NCBI RefSeq assembly: GCF_002127325.2
Contig: NC_035449.2
Location: 143,816,946 to 143,880,945 of the forward strand
Reading direction: 5' to 3'
Source of the DNA: Helianthus annuus
Lineage: Eukaryota; Streptophyta; Magnoliopsida; Asterales; Asteraceae
DNA: 64,000 nucleotides
In this document: positions 1-11,757 of the stretch, one piece after another
Layout of the letters: every line of letters begins with the position of its first letter
Numbering within the stretch: position 1 is the first letter of the stretch
Notes under the pieces: model-generated
Databases searched by the model: none
Told to the model about the DNA's origin: nothing
What the model saw: only the letters and a program-made list of their open reading frames with translations
Made by a program: the position numbers and the translations under genes

Positions 1-1349
1 GTGGCCATATCCAAGTTAGGAATGTCCAAGGATTCTTTACTAAATTTGGTTATGTAATCCCTTAATGATTCATTATGACCCTGAGTCACCCTATATAAAT
101 CACTAGTTAATCGTTCAAATTTTCTACTACAAGAAAATTGGTTATTGAATAAGTTAACTAAGTTAGCAAACGAAGTAATAGAATAAGGGGGAAGACTTAG
201 CAGCCATTTAAGAGCTGATCCAGTAAGAGTGGATCCAAATCCTTTGCATAGGCATGCTTCCTTTAGCTTTTCTGGAATTGGATTGATCTCCATCCTTTCC
301 CTGTATTGTGCTATGTGTTCCTCAGGATCCGTTGTACCATCATACAGCTTCATAGTAGGGATATGGAACCTTTTGGGTATCTCAGCATCACAGATTGGTG
401 GTGCAAAACGAGATACCTTATGGCTTCCATCTGCAATCTCCGGGATAGGTTTGACTACCCCTGGGACACTTGATATCATATCTTTCAGTTTTTGTAGTTC
501 TCTGGACATAGCATGATTGATACCTGTATCCTGCACGAATCCATGGTTAGTGGTATAAGAATTATTAAAAGTGTTACCTCCCATCGGGTTCAAGTTAGGA
601 ACATTGGATGTGAATCCATGTTGCTGGGATTCTGGGATGATGGAGGGACCAGTGGAAGCAATGGTTTGCATTGGAATGAAATCTCCTTGATGGACATCTA
701 GACTTCCTGTTTGCAAATTCTTCAAGGATCCTGGCATCTGAAGGGATCCTTGAACCTGGGATGATCCTGGAACAAAGGAGGATCCTTGAACCTGGGATGA
801 CCCTGGAACAAAGGAGGATCCTTGAACCTGGGATGACCCTGGAACAAAGGAGGATCCTAAGCTCATGAAGGATCCCATATGTTGAGTATAGGATCCTGCC
901 GGTTGGAAATATGATCCTGACGCCTGAGTCATTGTTGCTGGGCCGCAATGCACTCCTCTTGATCCACCCATATATTGAATGTCTGGGACCTCTGATGGCT
1001 GAGAAGTAATCATTGGAGTATCAAAATTTAAAGATTTGGGCATCAGTGGGGAATGATCCTCTGCCGTTTTCTTTTGCCTTTTGAGATCTCCGATTTCCTT
1101 GAGGATCCTGTCATTAGTTTCATCCTGCTGCAGCATACGATCCCTCATCTGCAAAATCAAAGTAAATATATCACTAGTACTGGGAACAGAAGAAGTTAGA
1201 GCAGAAGATGATGGTTTAGAGGAGATAGGAGTTGGTCTCTTCTCAGCATTTCTCTGAGATCCAGCTGGTGGTGGAGGCAAAGGTGGAATGCCATTAGATG
1301 AGTTGACTGCAGACATCACTGTGGAAGTATTCTTCAATGATGAAGCCAT
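1..1349 (-). CDS. gag: R1 gag, N-terminal part (runs off window)
   Basis: The frame is open from the ATG at 1349-1347 to the window edge, so about 450 residues are visible. It begins MASSLKNTS like the other copies. A Pro/Ser-rich leader and a short coiled-coil-like stretch follow, then a Gln-Gly-Ser-Ser repeat (about 720-860), then the start of the Retrotrans_gag capsid domain, reaching the segment equivalent to DIPNLDMAT at the edge. Gag forms the virus-like particle in the cytoplasm. I see no stop or frameshift in this part. Completeness cannot be judged because protease and pol are outside. Confidence 0.8.
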   Translation of the reverse strand, partial: MASSLKNTSTVMSAVNSSNGIPPLPPPPAGSQRNAEKRPTPISSKPSSSALTSSVPSTSDIFTLILQMRDRMLQQDETNDRILKEIGDLKRQKKTAEDHSPLMPKSLNFDTPMITSQPSEVPDIQYMGGSRGVHCGPATMTQASGSYFQPAGSYTQHMGSFMSLGSSFVPGSSQVQGSSFVPGSSQVQGSSFVPGSSQVQGSLQMPGSLKNLQTGSLDVHQGDFIPMQTIASTGPSIIPESQQHGFTSNVPNLNPMGGNTFNNSYTTNHGFVQDTGINHAMSRELQKLKDMISSVPGVVKPIPEIADGSHKVSRFAPPICDAEIPKRFHIPTMKLYDGTTDPEEHIAQYRERMEINPIPEKLKEACLCKGFGSTLTGSALKWLLSLPPYSITSFANLVNLFNNQFSCSRKFERLTSDLYRVTQGHNESLRDYITKFSKESLDIPNLDMA

Positions 1350-1428
1350 GCAACACTTCCGGAATGATCACCAACAGAAAAATTTCTTTATGAATGAAGC
1401 ACCAATTTCCCCACGGTGGGCGCCAAAC

Positions 1429-2147
1429 TGTTTTGGTCAAAAAATCACACAAGGATAATGCAACCAAATTCTATGTAAACGGGAATGATGCTTGGTTTGA
1501 TGAAAAAGTAAAGGATCACTTTAGTATGAAATATGCAAGTGACACAAGGATTTATACGAGGAAAAAGCCCTTGATCAATGAATGATCTCCGGCATAAAAA
1601 ACCTCGGGTGATGGCAACTACCGATCACCAAACTTCAATATAACAAAATAATGATTACAACTTCGGATGGTAACGAGCTGAGTACAAGGATTACTATAGT
1701 ATTGTGTCTAAGCGTGTGAGGAATGTGTTGTGTGTCTTCCGAATGTGGAAGAGTGCTATATATACAAGTGTGAGTAGCCCTATTTTAGGTAAATAGACTA
1801 ACTATCAGCTCATTACCCCTTTAGGAATAAAAGTAAATCTAGCCTAAATTATCGCCCTTAAATCATGCTGAGTTTCCATATCCTCTACAACGTTCATCTC
1901 TGATTAAGCATATGCCAAAGTTGTAAAGACGACTCCCTTGATTACGTTGCTAAGAGCGGATCCTGCTAGACATTCCTGCAAGATAACATTAAATCCAATG
2001 AAAACAACTGTTAGCATGAGGATCCCTATGATGGTCCGTGATTCTGATCCTGGAACTCTTCTGAGGATCACTATCTGCCAAAGAAATAAGGATCACTGGT
2101 TACGATCACATGTAAGGATCATATGTCATAAAAATCCAGCCCTAACA
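1429..2147 (-). repeat. R1 5' LTR (719 bp)
   Basis: Bounded by TG...CA (read on minus: TGTTAGGGCTGG ... CCAAAACA). The adjacent primer site at about 1408-1425 reads TGGCGCCCACCGTGGGG on the minus strand. It shares with all other LTRs here the block containing the 'ggttttttatgccggagatc' segment, at about 1560-1630. Confidence 0.85.
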
Positions 2148-3058
2148 TTCACCAAGGCTTTAATATGTTCTGGGCTAGCTTCGATGCCTCTCTTGGTCAC
2201 CATGTATCCTAAGAATTTACCTGCTTTGACACCAAAGTGACATTTTGAAGGATTAAGCTTCATGTTATATTTATCAAGGATATCAAATGCTTCCTCCAAG
2301 TCCCTCAGGTGATCCTCAGCTTTTATGGATTTCACCACCATATCATCTATGTAAACCTCCATAGTTTGTCCAATCTGGTCCTTGAACATCATATTCACCA
2401 GCCTTTGATATGTGGCACCTGCATTCCTTAATCCAAACGACATAGCAATATAACAATATATATCGGTTGGAGTCATGAAAGCCGTATCCTCTTGGTCAGA
2501 TGGTTCCATCTGGATTTGTTGGAATCCAGAGGAAGCATCCATAAAAGTCAACATTTCATGACCCGCCGTTGCATCCACCATGGAGTCAATGTGGGGTAAT
2601 GGGAAAGGATCCTTGGGACACGCCTTGTTTAAATCTGTAAAATCGACACATACCCTCCACTTTCCATTCTTCTTTTGAACAACAACCACATCGGCCAACC
2701 ATCTTAGATACTTGACCTCTCTAATCATACCTGCCCGGAGCAGTTTCTCTACCTCTTCCTGGATAATGGCATTCCTTTCTGGTGCAAACTTCCTCCTTTT
2801 TTGATGAATCAGCTTGAATGACCTGTCAATGCCAAGTTTATGAGTTATAATATCCTTAGATATACCTGTCATATCCTCATACTTCCATGCAAAAGTAGTC
2901 TTCCTTCTTTTCAAGAAGGATACGAGGTCTTCTTTCATTTGGCCAAGGATCCCTGATCCAATATAGACTTTGGATTCAGGATCATCAGGATCCATGAGGA
3001 TTTCTACCACATCCTGTTCTCTCGCCTCCAAGACATCCCTTGGAGGATACTTTGATTG
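2148..3058 (-). pseudogene. pol: R2 pol, N-terminal part (RT) cut by R1
   Basis: Open in frame from the codon after the gag-protease stop to the R1 junction. It contains the reverse transcriptase domain with VCVDFTDLN, the FMDASSGFQQI segment and the catalytic YIDD box. It breaks off just after KALVN, where R1 is inserted, so both RNase H domains and integrase are outside the window. The linker begins with LEAREQD, 27 nt after the UAG, as in the other copies. Confidence 0.85.
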
Positions 3059-5776
3059 CTATTGCTCCCTTGACTTCGAGGCTGGTTTCATCGATGAAGT
3101 GTAGCAGTTCTTAGCCTCCTGCTGATCACTATCAATCTTGACTATTCCCCAAGGACTAGGGAGCTTTATACACTGGTGGTAGGTAGATGGGACTGCCTTC
3201 ATATTGTGTATCCAAGGCCTGCCAAGGATAACATTACAACAAGATAAACAGTCAATAACACAAAATTTTTGATAAGAATGTAAGCCTTCTAAATATATTG
3301 GGAGTTTAATGTCCCCCAGGGTATTCTTCGTTTCGCCACTAAATCCCACAAGCACGGAGGATCTTGGTATGATATCTGATTCAGGAATACCCATTTTCTT
3401 CAGAACATCTAGGTGGATAATGTTCACTGAGCTTCCTCCGTCAATAAGGATCCTGCGGACAAAATGGTTAGAAATAAAAAGTGTAATAACTAATCCATCA
3501 TGATGAGGATCCTGGATATCAACACGATCATCCTCATCGAAGGTTATAACTTTTCCCTCAGAGACACTTGATGTTCGAACAGGTCTTTCTCCATTATCCA
3601 TTTTAGTTTCCTTTGCATGCCTCTTGGCTGCTGAGAAGGATGTACCGCAAATATTTGATCCTCCGGAAATGAAGTTTATCACTTGTGCATCTGCTGGAGG
3701 GGCCGGAGCTTTCTCGGGGATCCTCTTAGGATCCTGAGTCTCAGCAACTCTTTTAAATGCCCCTTGCTCAACAAGTATCCAATTTCCTTTATCAATGCAA
3801 TGTATTCTTCTGTTAGATGTCCAAAATCTTCATGGTAAGCACACCACTTGGATTTATCTTTGGTTGCACCTGGTCTATCATTTTTTCTTGGCCATCTGGC
3901 TTTATCACCTAAATTCTGCATCGCAAGTATCAGTTCATTGTTATCAACAAAAAAAACAATATTCAGAAATTGGAGGATAATCTTCATCATCCTCTTCTTG
4001 ATCAACAGCATGCACGTTCTGGTTATCATATCTATTATAGGATCTGAACTTGTTATTCCTAAATGAGGATCCTTGCTTGTCTTGCTTTGAGGATCCTGCC
4101 AGTCTCTCCTGAATCCTCTTGTCATCCTCTAATCTGATGAACCTGAGTGCCCGAGTTCTTACCTCATCGAGGTTCCTGCAAGGTGTCATAACAAGATCAT
4201 CATAAAACAACGAGTCCCTAAGCAATCCCATTTTGAAGGCTTCAACAGCTGTGGCTATATCCAAATTGGGAATGTCTAAGGATTGTTTACAAAATTTGGT
4301 TATGTAATCCCTTAATGATTCATTATGACCATGGGTTATCCTATATAGATCACTAGTTAATCGCTCAAACTTTCTACTACAAGAAAATTGACTATTGAAC
4401 AAGTTAACTAGATTAGCAAATGAGGTAATAGAGTAAGGGGGAAGACTTAGCAGCCATTTGAGAGCTGATCCAGTAAGAGTGGATCCAAATCCCTTGCACA
4501 GGCATGCTTCCTTTAACCTTTCTGGGATTGGATTGATCTCCATCCTCTCCCTGTATTGTGCTATGTGCTCCTCAGGATCTGTCGAACCATCATACAGCTT
4601 CATGGTTGGAACATGGAACCTTTTGGGTATCTCAGCATCACAGATTGGTGGTGCAAAATGAGATATCCTATGACTTCCATCTGTAATCTCCGAGATAGGT
4701 TTGACCACTCCTGGAACACTTGATATCATATCCTTCAATTTTTGCAACTCTCTGGCCATGGCATGGTTGATACCTGTATCCTGCATGGATCCATGGTTAG
4801 TCGTAAGAGAATTATTAAACATGTTACCTCCCATTGGGTTTAAGTGAGGGACACTGGATGTGAATCCAAATTGCTGGGACTCTGGAATGATGGAGGGGCC
4901 AGTAGAAGCAATGGTTTGCATGGGAATAAAATCTCCTTGATGGACGTCGGAACTTCCTGTTTGCAAGCTCCTCAAGGATCCTGGCATCTGGAAGGATCCC
5001 TGAAACTGGGATGATCCTGGAACGAAGGAGGATCCTTGAACCTGGGATGATCCTGGGACAAAGGAGGATCCTTGCACCTGGGATGATCCTGGAACAAAGG
5101 ATGATCCTTGAACCTGGGATGATCCTGGAACAAGGGAGGATCCTTGAACCTGGAATGATAATGGAACAAAGGAGGATCCTTGAACTTGGGATGATCCTGG
5201 AACAAAGGAGGATCCTTGAACCTGGGATGATCCTGGAACGAAGGAAGATCCTTGACTCTGCTGCACTCCTGAGTAAGCCCCTGAATTCATGAAGGATCCC
5301 ATATGCTGTGGATAGGATCCTGCTGGCTGGAAATATGGGCCTAATGCCTGAGTCATTATTGCTGAACCGTAGTGCACTTCTTTCGATCCACCTACATATT
5401 GAACATCTGGAACCATCGATGGCTGAGAAGTGATCACTGGAGTGTCAAAATTCAATGATCTGGGCACCAACGGGGAGTGATCCTCTGCCGCGTTCTTTTG
5501 TTTCTTGAGATCTTCGATTTCCTTGAGGATCCTATCGTTGGTCTCATCCTGCCGCTAAATACGATCCTTCATCTGCAAAATCAAAGTAAACATATCACTA
5601 GTAGTGGGAGTAGAAGAAGTTGGAGCAGAAGAAGTTGGAGGTTTAGAGAAAATGGGAGTTGGTCTCTTCTCAGCATTTTTCTGAGATCTAGCAGGTGGTG
5701 GAGGCAGAGGTGGATTGCCCTGAGATGAATTGACCGCAAACATTGCCGTAGAAGTATTCTTCAATGATGAAGCCAT
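3059..5776 (-). pseudogene. gag-pro: R2 gag-protease, disabled
   Basis: Starts at ATG 5776. A TAG at 5555-5557 replaces a CAG found in other copies. The gag then continues to about 3944, where one extra T in a homopolymer shifts the frame. A second indel near 3750 shifts it again before the protease (LIDGGSSVNI). The zinc knuckle has lost its last cysteine (EEY instead of EEC/EDC). The Gln-Gly-Ser-Ser minisatellite is longest here, about eight 36-nt units at 5000-5260. The terminal UAG at 3059-3061 lies in the context CAA-UAG-CAA-UCA. Confidence 0.85.
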
Positions 5777-5863
5777 GTATTCGTTTGCAATGACCTGGAA
5801 TGATCACCAACAGAAAACTTTCTTAGAAATGAAGCACCAATGGCCCCACGGTGGGCGCCAAAC

Positions 5864-6578
5864 TGTTTTGGTCAAAAATCTGATGAGGATATTGCAACCA
5901 AACTCTATGTACGGGGAATGATGATGAGGATCACTATGAAATAAATTGTAAGAACAACACCAGGATTTATACGAGGAAAAAGCCCTTGATCTTTAGAAGA
6001 TCTCCGGCATAAAAAACCTCGGGTGATGGAAACTACCGATCACCAAGCTTAAATATAACAAAAAATGTTTACAACTTCGGATAGTGATGAGCTAAGTACA
6101 AGGATCACTATGTTTAGTTATGTGAAAGTGTAAGAAATGTGAAGTGTTTGCCGAGAGCTTCTTGACTGCAAGTATGCGAGTGTGTGTAAGCAAAAAATAG
6201 CTAAGTGTTCTAATTTTAGCTCGTCACCCCATTAAATATGAAAGTTAAACTAAGCTAACTAACTGCCCGACTTTTGTGCCATTCCCCCACGTTCTTCCAC
6301 AACGTCCATCTTCGTTCAAATGGCTGCGAAATGCCCGGGGAATATTCCGATGCAACGTTACCAGGACCAGGTCAAGCTTAACACTCCTGCAAAATAATAC
6401 AAAATACAAAGAAACAACCGTTAGTATGAGGATCCTTTAGGTGATCCATGATCCTTAAGGTGATCCATGATCCTGCTCCCTGAAGCTCCTCTAAGGATCA
6501 CTGCCTGTCACAGAAATAAGGATCACTATTAGGATAACAAGTAATGATCACTAACTGATAGAAAATCCTCCCCTAACA
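5864..6578 (-). repeat. R2 5' LTR (715 bp)
   Basis: TG...CA bounded. The primer site (about 5843-5860) lies next to it on the gag side. The outer end joins R3 sequence at 6579. Confidence 0.85.
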
Positions 6579-6770
6579 ATAGGATATTTGATCATGGATC
6601 ATATCCTAAATGTTTTCAATCTGAGTTATTCAAAGTAACTTATTTAATAAGTATACATCAAGACAATTGAAAATTAAAAGAACTTAAAGGATAACAACAC
6701 AGGATAAGCGACAAAAGTTAAGATTTTATTTATTAAGCATAAAGACTAACCCTTCATAGGTTGTCAAAAT

Positions 6771-6823
6771 TACCTACCCCGAGCATCTACCAGCAATACG
6801 TGGCCCGTCCGCTGGGGTAGGTA
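6771..6823. other. Conserved stem-loop (R3 copy)
   Basis: TACCTACCCC pairs with GGGGTAGGTA and AGC with GCT (one bulged base), enclosing a loop that includes TCTACCAGCAATACGTGGCC. It is the best paired of the alternate-stem versions. See the finding on the covarying hairpin. Confidence 0.65.
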
Positions 6824-7069
6824 AAGGGTGTCCATGATAATAGTTTTCAAGTAAAGGCGGCAGGATCACAATTGTTTCATCCCCCAAACAGAGGAACCCT
6901 CCACCATATGCAATCCTACCTATTGTCTGAAGGATCCTTGATCCTTAAACCTAAAACTATTGTTCATAAGTACAGACCATAAATTGTTCAAACAACCACC
7001 AAACAAACAAACAAAAAAATTGGGCTCCGGCTATGTCTAGAAATTTCCTTCATCGCCCAATCCTGCAGC

Positions 7070-7498
7070 TTAATCCTTCGCTGCATCATCACCACCAGCT
7101 CCACTTGCCTCACCACCCTGATCCTTGCCAGTGCCTCCAGCCTCAAGCGTCAAGATCTCCTCAGCATCTTCGTCGTCCTCCAGTTCAGCCAGCCTTGCTT
7201 TCCAGCCCTCAACATCCCAGGTGCTCTTGTCAAAAGCAGGATCCTGAGCTTCCATGGCCATTTGCAGCTGTATCTTGTACATCGCTATAGCAGCGGAGAC
7301 CTTAGCATCCTGGGTGATCTCGTGCTTCTCATAGTCAAAGTTGATCAGCATTTTGGCAGCTTCATTCTTGGTGGCCTGGAGCTCCTTCTGAAGATCGGCT
7401 ATCTTGAGATCCTTCAGCACTGCAACCTGTTGAAGATCAGCAATCTGGCGATCCTGATCCTCAACGTGGCCAACATATGTCTCTATCTCAGCAAATTT
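7070..7498 (-). pseudogene. R3 antisense gene, last exon only
   Basis: Exon 4 of the extra antisense gene. Acceptor CAG at 7499-7501, then KFAEIETYVGHVEDQ to the stop at 7070. It encodes a heptad-rich coiled-coil stretch and an acidic C-terminus (ELEDDEDAEEIL) ending DDAAKD. The exon is open, but the upstream three exons and the promoter are missing because the fragment ends at 7564. Function of the protein family is unknown. Confidence 0.75.
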
Positions 7499-7564
7499 CT
7501 GCAAGGAAGACAAGGATAACATCAGAACCAAGTGATCCTCAAAACTAGCAGGATACACAAGCAG

Positions 7565-7650
7565 GGATCACTAATTCAAACAGAAGTGAGGATCACTCAA
7601 CCCAACAGCAATTGAGGATCACAAATCATTAGAAAATCCTCCCCTAACAA
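7565..7650 (-). repeat. R4 3' LTR stub (about 86 bp)
   Basis: Identical to 39035-39120, the outer end of the R4 5' LTR, then broken at about 7565. It is followed on the right by 'attgcccccaaaatataag', the polypurine-side sequence, which proves the orientation. Confidence 0.8.
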
Positions 7651-7746
7651 TTGCCCCCAAAATATAAGGAGTAATGATGCAAATAACGAGTTATATTTTC
7701 TCGTCCTTATCTGCAACGAACCAATCAGGAAACTAGCCGTTATATG

Positions 7747-8464
7747 TGTTTTGGTCAAAAATCACACAAGGATTATGCAACCAAACTCTTTGTAAACGGG
7801 GAATGATGCTTGGTATGATGAACAAAGATAAGGATCACTTAAATGAAAATTGCACAAGTGACACAAGGATTTATACGAGGAAAAAGCCCTTGATCAATGA
7901 ATGATCTCCGGCATAAAAAACCTCGGGTGATGGAAACTACCGATCACCAAACTTTAATATAACAAACAATGTTTACAACTTTGGATGGTAACGAGCTAGG
8001 TACAAGGATCACTATAGTATCGTATGCTAGAGCGTGTGAGAAATGTGTTGTGTCTTCCGAATGCTGTAGAGTGCCATTTATATAAGCGTGTGTGGTTGAA
8101 TTTTAGGCAAGTCACCTAACTACTAGCTCGTTACCCCTTTAGAAATAGAAGTAAATTTAGCCTAACTAATTGCCCGTAATTTGTGCTAAGTTTCCATATT
8201 CTCCACAACGTCTATTTCCGGAGATGTATGTGCGAGATTTACGTGAAAGATTCCTTAATAACGTTGCCAAGACCAGGTCCAACTCGTAATCCCTGCAAAA
8301 CAACATTAAATTCAAAGAGAACAATCGTTAGTATGAGGATCCTTAGGATGATCCATGATCCTGATCCTGAAGCTCTTCTGAGGATCACTATCTGCCAAAG
8401 AAACAAGGATCACTCGTTAGGATATCATGTAAGGATCACAGGTCATTAAAATCCTGCCCTTACA
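7747..8464 (-). repeat. R5 3' LTR
   Basis: 718 bp, TG...CA. Followed by the polypurine-side sequence on the right. A TATA-like tatataa lies at about 8078 (read on minus, for the sense transcript). Confidence 0.9.
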
Positions 8465-8551
8465 ATTGCCCCCAAAATATAAGGAGTAATTATATAATAG
8501 TAACGAGTTATATTTTGCCGGATCTTATCTATAACTAACTCAACGGATATA

Positions 8552-8629
8552 TAGCCGTTAAGAATGAACTATCCGTTGCGATCTGACGTCATGGAGGTGA
8601 CAGCCCTGCACAAATCATCATTATAAATA
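8552..8629 (+). promoter_or_regulatory. R5 antisense-gene promoter
   Basis: TAGCCGTT (MYB-core-like, 8552-8559), then the palindrome TGACGTCA (8584-8591, bZIP-type site), then TATAAATA (8622-8629). The ATG of the antisense gene is 130 nt downstream. The same set in the same order is present in R4, R7 and R8, and with one changed base in the palindrome in R6. Confidence 0.65.
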
Positions 8630-8758
8630 GAAATAGGGATAGGATCGTTTGCATTTAAATTCAAGGATTCTTCCCTTTATAACCGCGACCAGAGGATTGA
8701 ACAGGTATTCCCCTTCACCTTCTCTCTTGCTTGCTCTGTTTTTCTTATTTCGTTCAAT

Positions 8759-10361
8759 ATGTTGCTCTGGAACTCTCCCAACAAGGATCCTAAGAATAAC
8801 AGCCCCTTGAAGGGTCAAGGGATTATCAAGGATTCCCCCACCGAGAGGTGTTGTTTTACTGATTCTCAAATTGACAAGATCCGTCATTGTTTTCCGGCGA
8901 ACACCCTCTTTAAATCTTTTAGCCCTACCGCTCTGAGCGATTACATCTTTGAGACTTGGGTTGCTTTCCCGGTCACTCCTTTCATGATAGGATACTCGTA
9001 TCCTTTCCCTCAGTTCACCGAGTCCTTTTTCTCTCTTACCGGCATCTGCTATATCCAGGCTATGCCGATGATTTGGAGGGTTTTATACACCCTTGAAAGG
9101 ATCATCGAACAAGAAGGAATTGATCTGGGTATGGCGGAGCTGGCTGAGATGTATGATCTCACAACTTTCGGATCCCACCGATACTTGTTCAAACGAAAGG
9201 CTGGAGAAGAGCACCCTGTTCTCAAAGTTACCAAAAATGACATGAACTGGAAGCGGCGGTTCTTTTTTGTGAGGAGAGATACCATCCTTGATGGGAGGGA
9301 TCTGCCCAAGAAGTGGGCTACCCATGGTAGGATAGAGGATCCTGGAAGGATCACCGTAGAACTTATCCTTTAGCATAAGGATCACTGACATTCTTTTGTT
9401 TCCTTTTTGTGCAGCTATATCCGTTTCTCATCTTAAGTTGACTCCTGCTGCAAAAGAGAGACTCTTGGCCTTTAGGAAGCTTGATCCTAAAATAAGAACT
9501 TTCCAGGTCACCACCTAGGATTCTCAGGAAGTATCCTCTGCTTCTGTCACAATGTCAAGTAAGTATCCTCTTTTAAGGAGTATTTATATAATGAGAGTCA
9601 AATAAAATTAAGATACTTATCTTGTTTTGGTTGTGCAGGCGCTGGAAAATCCTCTAAGTCTGCTTCGAAGTTCGGCATTGATGATCTTACTAATGTTAAA
9701 TCCGCAAGGAAGAAGACTCCTGCTGCTAGCCCAACTGCTTCAGCCCCTAAAGCACCTATCAGGGGAAAAGGAAGCAAGAAGAGAAAGGCCTCTGAGGATT
9801 TGCAAGGTCTGCCCCTGCTCCGCCAACAGTGTCTGGATTACATCAACGAGGTAAGGATCACTGTGCTGCTTGTGTATCCTGCTGGTCTAAGGATCACTTG
9901 GTTTCTGACATCATTCCTTGTCTTCTTTGTAGAAATTTGCTGAAGTAGAGACATATGTTGGCCATGTTGAGGATCAGGATCGCCAGATTGCTGACCTTCA
10001 ACAGGTTGGGGTGTTGAAGGATCTCAAGATAGCCGATATTCAGAAGGAGCTCCAGGCCACCAAGAATGATGCTGCCAAGATGCTGATCAACTTTGACTAT
10101 GAGAAGCACGAGATCACCCAGGATGCCAAGGTCTCTGCCGCGATAACTATGTACAAGATCTAGCTGCAAATGGCCATGGAAGCTCAGGATCCTGCTTTTG
10201 ACAAGAGCACCTGGGATGTCGAAGGCTGGAAAGCTAGGCTGGCTGAACTGGAGGATGACGAGGAGGCTGAGGAGATCCCGATGCTTGAGGGTGGAGACAT
10301 TGGCAAGGATCAGGGTGGAGAGGCAAGTGGAGCCGGTGGTGATGGTGCAGCGAAGGATTGA
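8759..10361 (+). pseudogene. R5 antisense gene (spliced, Transposase_28-like), two nonsense codons
   Basis: Runs opposite to R5 gag-pol. Four exons with GT-AG borders fit the other copies: 8759-9326, 9415-9558, 9639-9850, 9943-10361. Exon 1 holds the domain I recognise as the plant 'putative gypsy type transposon' family (Transposase_28, from memory), with FTDSQIDKIRHCFPAN, WVAFPVTPF, YIQAMPMIWRVLYTLE and KRRFFFVRRD. Exon 3 is basic and Ser/Lys-rich; exon 4 is a coiled coil with an acidic tail. CAG became TAG at 9516-9518 and at 10161-10163, so the product would end in exon 2. Molecular function is unknown. Confidence 0.8.
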
Positions 10362-10619
10362 GCTGCAGGATTGGGCAATGATAGAAATTTCGAGACTTAG
10401 CCGGAGCCCAATTTTTTTGTTTGGTGGTTGTGATGTTTTAAAACAATTATGGTCTGTATTTGAACAATAGGTTTAGGGTTGAGGATCTAGGATCCTGTGA
10501 ACAATAGGTAGGATTACATATGGTGGAGGGATCCTTTGTTTGGGGGATGAAGCCATTGTGATCCTGCCGCCTTTAATTTCCTGCACCTGCTATGACCGCA
10601 TGAACAATGGACACCCTTT

Positions 10620-10669
10620 GCCAACCCATGTGGACGGGCCACGTTTTGCTGGTAGAAACGTGGGTTGGC
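10620..10669. other. Conserved stem-loop (R5 copy)
   Basis: GCCAACCCATGT pairs with ACGTGGGTTGGC (12 bp, one G-T) around a loop with GGACGGGCCACG. It lies about 260 nt after the antisense-gene stop. Confidence 0.65.
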
Positions 10670-11128
10670 AATTTTGACAACTTTAAAAAGGGGTTAAATA
10701 TTCAATGAATAAAACTTTTAACTTTTGACTTATCCTGTGATGTTATCCTTGTATATCTTTTGAACTTTCAATCGTTTTGATTTATACTTGTCTAAGTAAG
10801 AAAGGTTAAGCAAATTATGTTTAAGAAATTTAGGATATGATCCATGATCAAATATCCTATAGTCGAGAATTTCCAAAAAAAGTAGTTATTTTTAAGGATC
10901 ATAGGTTCAGTTGTCAAAGTGTAAGGGTTAGTCAAAATAATGAATGTATTCAAAACAGTTAAGGATCATACCTGAGAATTCAAGTTAGGATCCTAACCTT
11001 TAACCAGGATAACCATAGGAAGAACTTTAATGGGTAATAAGGATTGAGGATCCTTAATTGTTTATCTTTGAAAACCTGAAAATAGAATATAACTTGGGAC
11101 TAAGCCAATATCATAGATAAGTTAATAA

Positions 11129-11240
11129 CTGGGGACAAGCCCAAAGGATCACTGGGGACAAGCCCGAAGGATAACTGGGGACAAGCCCGAAGGATAACTG
11201 GGGACAAGCCCGAAGGATAACTGGGGACAAGCCCAAGGAT
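11129..11240. repeat. R5 3'-region tandem array (ctggggacaagcc)
   Basis: Five near-identical units of about 22-24 bp, 'actggggacaagcccgaagg', reading gggcttgtccccag on the element's sense strand. Two more units sit at about 11477-11525, beyond a unique block with the paired hairpins. Confidence 0.85.
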
Positions 11241-11757
11241 CGTATGTAAACTGGAGTATGGCCCTCACTGGCGACTATCCAAACTTAGTGACATGAAAAT
11301 GCCAAAACCTTAGCTAACGTGAAAACGTTAGAAACCTTAGGAACGGATGTATGGTACGTCTACCATTATACGTAGGATCCTAGGTATAGCCAGTACGATG
11401 GAATTATCAGCCCCTAAAGCGAGTACTAGTCCCAAAGACGTGAACTATACCAGGATCATCGTGCGCTACAGGCGAAAACTGGGGACAAGCCCAAGGATCG
11501 TGTGTAAACTGGGGTTGAACCCAAGGATCTGAGTCGCTTCTGAAGATTGTCGACAATATGCTAAGGATACCTGGACTATCAGAACTCAAAATCTCGTGAG
11601 AGAAGGATGAAGGATACATGATCCTTATCCTTAAATAAGAAAATATGTAAATAAGAGTTCAAGCTTAGGACATTACCAGAGTAAGGATCGTCGATACTTC
11701 AGGGATCCTTGAGGGATACTTCTAATGTAAGGATCATATGTGCCAGAAGGATCCTGC

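Larger units (their letters stand above)
1..2147 (-). mobile_element. R1: Tat-lineage LTR retrotransposon, 5' end only
   Basis: The minus-strand element enters the window from the left. Visible parts are the 5' LTR, primer site and the N-terminal half of gag. The LTR ends in TGTTAGGG at 2147 and is followed at once by the pol sequence of R2, which breaks off in mid-codon run there. R1 is therefore inserted in R2. The expected 5-bp target copy on this side would be 2148-2152 (ttcac); its partner lies outside the window. Confidence 0.85.
2148..6578 (-). mobile_element. R2: Tat-lineage LTR retrotransposon, truncated by R1
   Basis: Minus-strand element with 5' LTR (5864-6578), broken gag-protease and the N-terminal third of pol up to the R1 insertion. 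Its outer LTR end (TGTTAGGGGAGG on minus) abuts the 3' region of R3 at 6579, so it is nested in R3. The gag carries at least two frameshifts and a nonsense codon, so this copy is dead. Confidence 0.85.
6579..7564 (+). mobile_element. R3: 3'-region fragment of a plus-strand Tat element
   Basis: Matches the region between the tandem array and the antisense gene in R6, R7 and R8. It contains the conserved hairpin (6771-6823) and the last exon of the antisense gene on the minus strand. It is cut on the left by R2 and on the right by an abrupt join, inside an intron of the antisense gene, to the 3' LTR stub of R4. The hairpin stem is closest to R8's, so R3 is a separate copy and not the missing left half of R7. 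Confidence 0.7.

Noticed and set aside
5011..5292. Plus-strand ORF rich in ILEPGMILEQ repeats
   Set aside because: Shadow of the gag minisatellite of R2 on the other strand. Periodicity comes from the 36-nt unit.
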